Shown piece by piece: positions 7,461 to 8,456 of a stretch of 8,456 bases of DNA; position 1 is the stretch's first letter; each line of letters begins with the position of its first letter. Source of the stretch: Desulfobacterales bacterium HSG17. GTDB lineage: Bacteria > Desulfobacterota > Desulfobacteria > Desulfobacterales > Desulfococcaceae. The position numbers and the translations under genes are program-made. The stretch covers positions 1 through 8,456 of the forward strand of contig JAUCGD010000127.1 in assembly GCA_030377945.1 (NCBI GenBank), written 5' to 3'. Below the pieces are notes generated by a model. It worked only from the letters and a program-made list of their open reading frames with translations. It was not told the origin of the DNA and did no database searches.

Positions 7461-7478
7461 AATTGATACTCCCTTTTT
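7442..7478. terminator. Intrinsic, probably bidirectional terminator overlapping the macro gene's 3' end
   Basis: AAAAGGGAGT at 7442-7451 pairs with ACTCCCTTTT at 7468-7477, and within the loop CAAT (7454-7457) pairs with ATTG (7462-7465). A T run at 7474-7478 follows. The left arm and loop contain the last codons and stop of the macro-domain gene. Read on the minus strand the same stem is followed by TTTTC, so it could also end the convergent hydrolase transcript. Confidence 0.8.
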
Positions 7479-7551
7479 ATTTAGATTTATTTTGGTTTGA
7501 TGAAATTCTTTTGCTGTTATTCCACTATGTAACGAAATCCCATCAGAAGCA

Positions 7552-8385
7552 TCATAAATGGCTCAAAAAACTGACATAGTGTTCAGCACTTTCAGCTGTT
7601 TTTTCTATTGGAGGGATGTGGCCACAATTTGGGATTACTACTGTTTTAACATGTGGCAAATAATTTTTATATGTATCTACGCATGATACATGGAATAGCC
7701 TGTCATTTTCACCCCATATTATTAAAATAGGCATTCTTAATTTTTCAAAAGCAATTTCCATTGCCGGTGTGGTTTCAAACTGTTGTTCCTGAAAGATGTC
7801 ATTAAAGATTTTCATATTAAAAGGATTATTTTTAATATAGTTTCTTTTAAAAACAGGGCCTACTGGCCAAGGAGCCTTAGGTATTTCATAGTATATGTAA
7901 CCAATAAACCTTTCATACTCATCGTGGTTTTTTACAGAAAAAGGATTATAATTTTCCTTTTCCAATGCACCCTGAAAATCACTTGGTTCTGATGACCCCA
8001 CTCCGGCAGAATCGAATAAACATAATGACAGAATCTTTTCTGAATGATCTGCAGCATAATACTTTGAAACAATGCCGCCTAAGGAAATACCAACGAGATG
8101 AAACTTTTCAATATTCAAACGGTCAATAACGCTCTCTACTCCTCTTGTAAATAATTCGCCTTTGTAAGTGACGGAGCTATCCTGTGGGAAACTACCATGA
8201 CCAATCATATCAATACATAGAACTCGATATTTTTCAGGAATATAGCGAATAAAATTAATCCAAAAATCTTTATTTCCAGTAAACCCATGTATAAAGACGA
8301 TGGTTTCCTCTCCGCCCTTTCTTTCAAGATAATTAGTGCCTGAACGAAAACCACCCATTTTTAGCCAGCCAGGTTCTGTGCTCAA
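7552..8385 (-). CDS. Alpha/beta hydrolase (lipase/esterase-like)
   Basis: An alpha/beta-hydrolase-fold protein of 277 residues from TTG 8385, or 268 from ATG 8358. Seen: oxyanion motif HGFTG (33-37), nucleophile elbow GISLGG (99-104, Ser101), acid GENDRLF (Asp228) and base CGHIP (His256), so the triad is complete. A lid-like insertion lies between about residues 130 and 215. The pattern suits a carboxylesterase or lipase, but C-C hydrolases and dehalogenase relatives share these motifs and the substrate cannot be told. No signal peptide or membrane segment is present in this reading. Neither start has a convincing RBS, and a stop lies in frame at 8392-8394; the neighbouring frame stays open from 8385 to the window edge, so the N-terminus may be incomplete. 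The gene is AT-rich compared with its neighbours (20 of 60 G+C at 7681-7740 against 39 of 60 at 5041-5100, hand counted), which suggests acquisition. It converges on the macro-domain gene. Confidence 0.88.
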   Translation of the reverse strand: MSTEPGWLKMGGFRSGTNYLERKGGEETIVFIHGFTGNKDFWINFIRYIPEKYRVLCIDMIGHGSFPQDSSVTYKGELFTRGVESVIDRLNIEKFHLVGISLGGIVSKYYAADHSEKILSLCLFDSAGVGSSEPSDFQGALEKENYNPFSVKNHDEYERFIGYIYYEIPKAPWPVGPVFKRNYIKNNPFNMKIFNDIFQEQQFETTPAMEIAFEKLRMPILIIWGENDRLFHVSCVDTYKNYLPHVKTVVIPNCGHIPPIEKTAESAEHYVSFLSHL

Positions 8386-8456
8386 AAAATTTTACTGCCG
8401 GATTGATCTTTGTTGCGTCGAAAAGAAAAATACACCGCTTTTCTACACCATAGCAG

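Noticed and set aside
1..8456. CRISPR array, insertion sequence, tRNA, rRNA or toxin-antitoxin/defence island
   Set aside because: I saw no regularly spaced repeats, terminal inverted repeats, transposase, cloverleaf or known defence motifs on either strand. Macro domains occur in some defence and toxin systems, but no partner gene is present here.

Overview
The window looks like an ordinary chromosomal stretch of a Gram-negative anaerobe, most likely a sulfate-reducing Desulfobacterota (Desulfobacterales-like). This rests on gene content and order (remA-type DUF370 gene, gmk, rlmB), an NADP-type isocitrate dehydrogenase and a small radical SAM protein of a type I associate with that group. 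No 16S or other decisive marker is present, so the taxonomy is inference.

Bases 1-6740 carry a tightly packed, rightward run of genes: the last codons of an unidentified gene, a RemA/DUF370 regulator with an extended N-terminus, guanylate kinase (gmk), a SpoU-type 23S rRNA 2'-O-methyltransferase (rlmB), NADP isocitrate dehydrogenase (icd), a ComF-family phosphoribosyltransferase, a radical SAM protein and transketolase (tkt). Junctions are short or overlapping (ATGA at gmk/rlmB, about 14 nt at icd/comF), so most are probably co-transcribed. A GC-rich hairpin with a T7 tract sits across the stop codon of the radical SAM gene and may attenuate read-through into tkt. A perfect 16-bp hairpin with a T8 tract ends the run after tkt.

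The radical SAM gene is broken as written. Its RBS, ATG and first codons are in one frame and the rest, including the cluster-binding cysteines, is in another. The break falls at an 8-base C run; seven Cs would give an intact protein of about 290 residues. This is either a sequence error, a phase-variable switch or a recoding site, and it is the observation most worth checking.

Bases 6741-7551 hold an isolated macro-domain gene bounded by strong terminators, with an unusual leader containing an orphan Shine-Dalgarno sequence. Bases 7552-8385 carry, on the minus strand, a visibly AT-richer alpha/beta hydrolase (lipase/esterase-like) whose 5' end is poorly defined. A neighbouring frame continues upstream to the window edge, so its N-terminus may be missing or frameshifted.

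The genes serve nucleotide metabolism and translation (gmk, rlmB), central carbon metabolism (icd, tkt), and ADP-ribose chemistry (macro domain). I see no CRISPR, insertion sequence, tRNA, rRNA, phage or recognisable defence system, and no clear case for a new multi-gene system.
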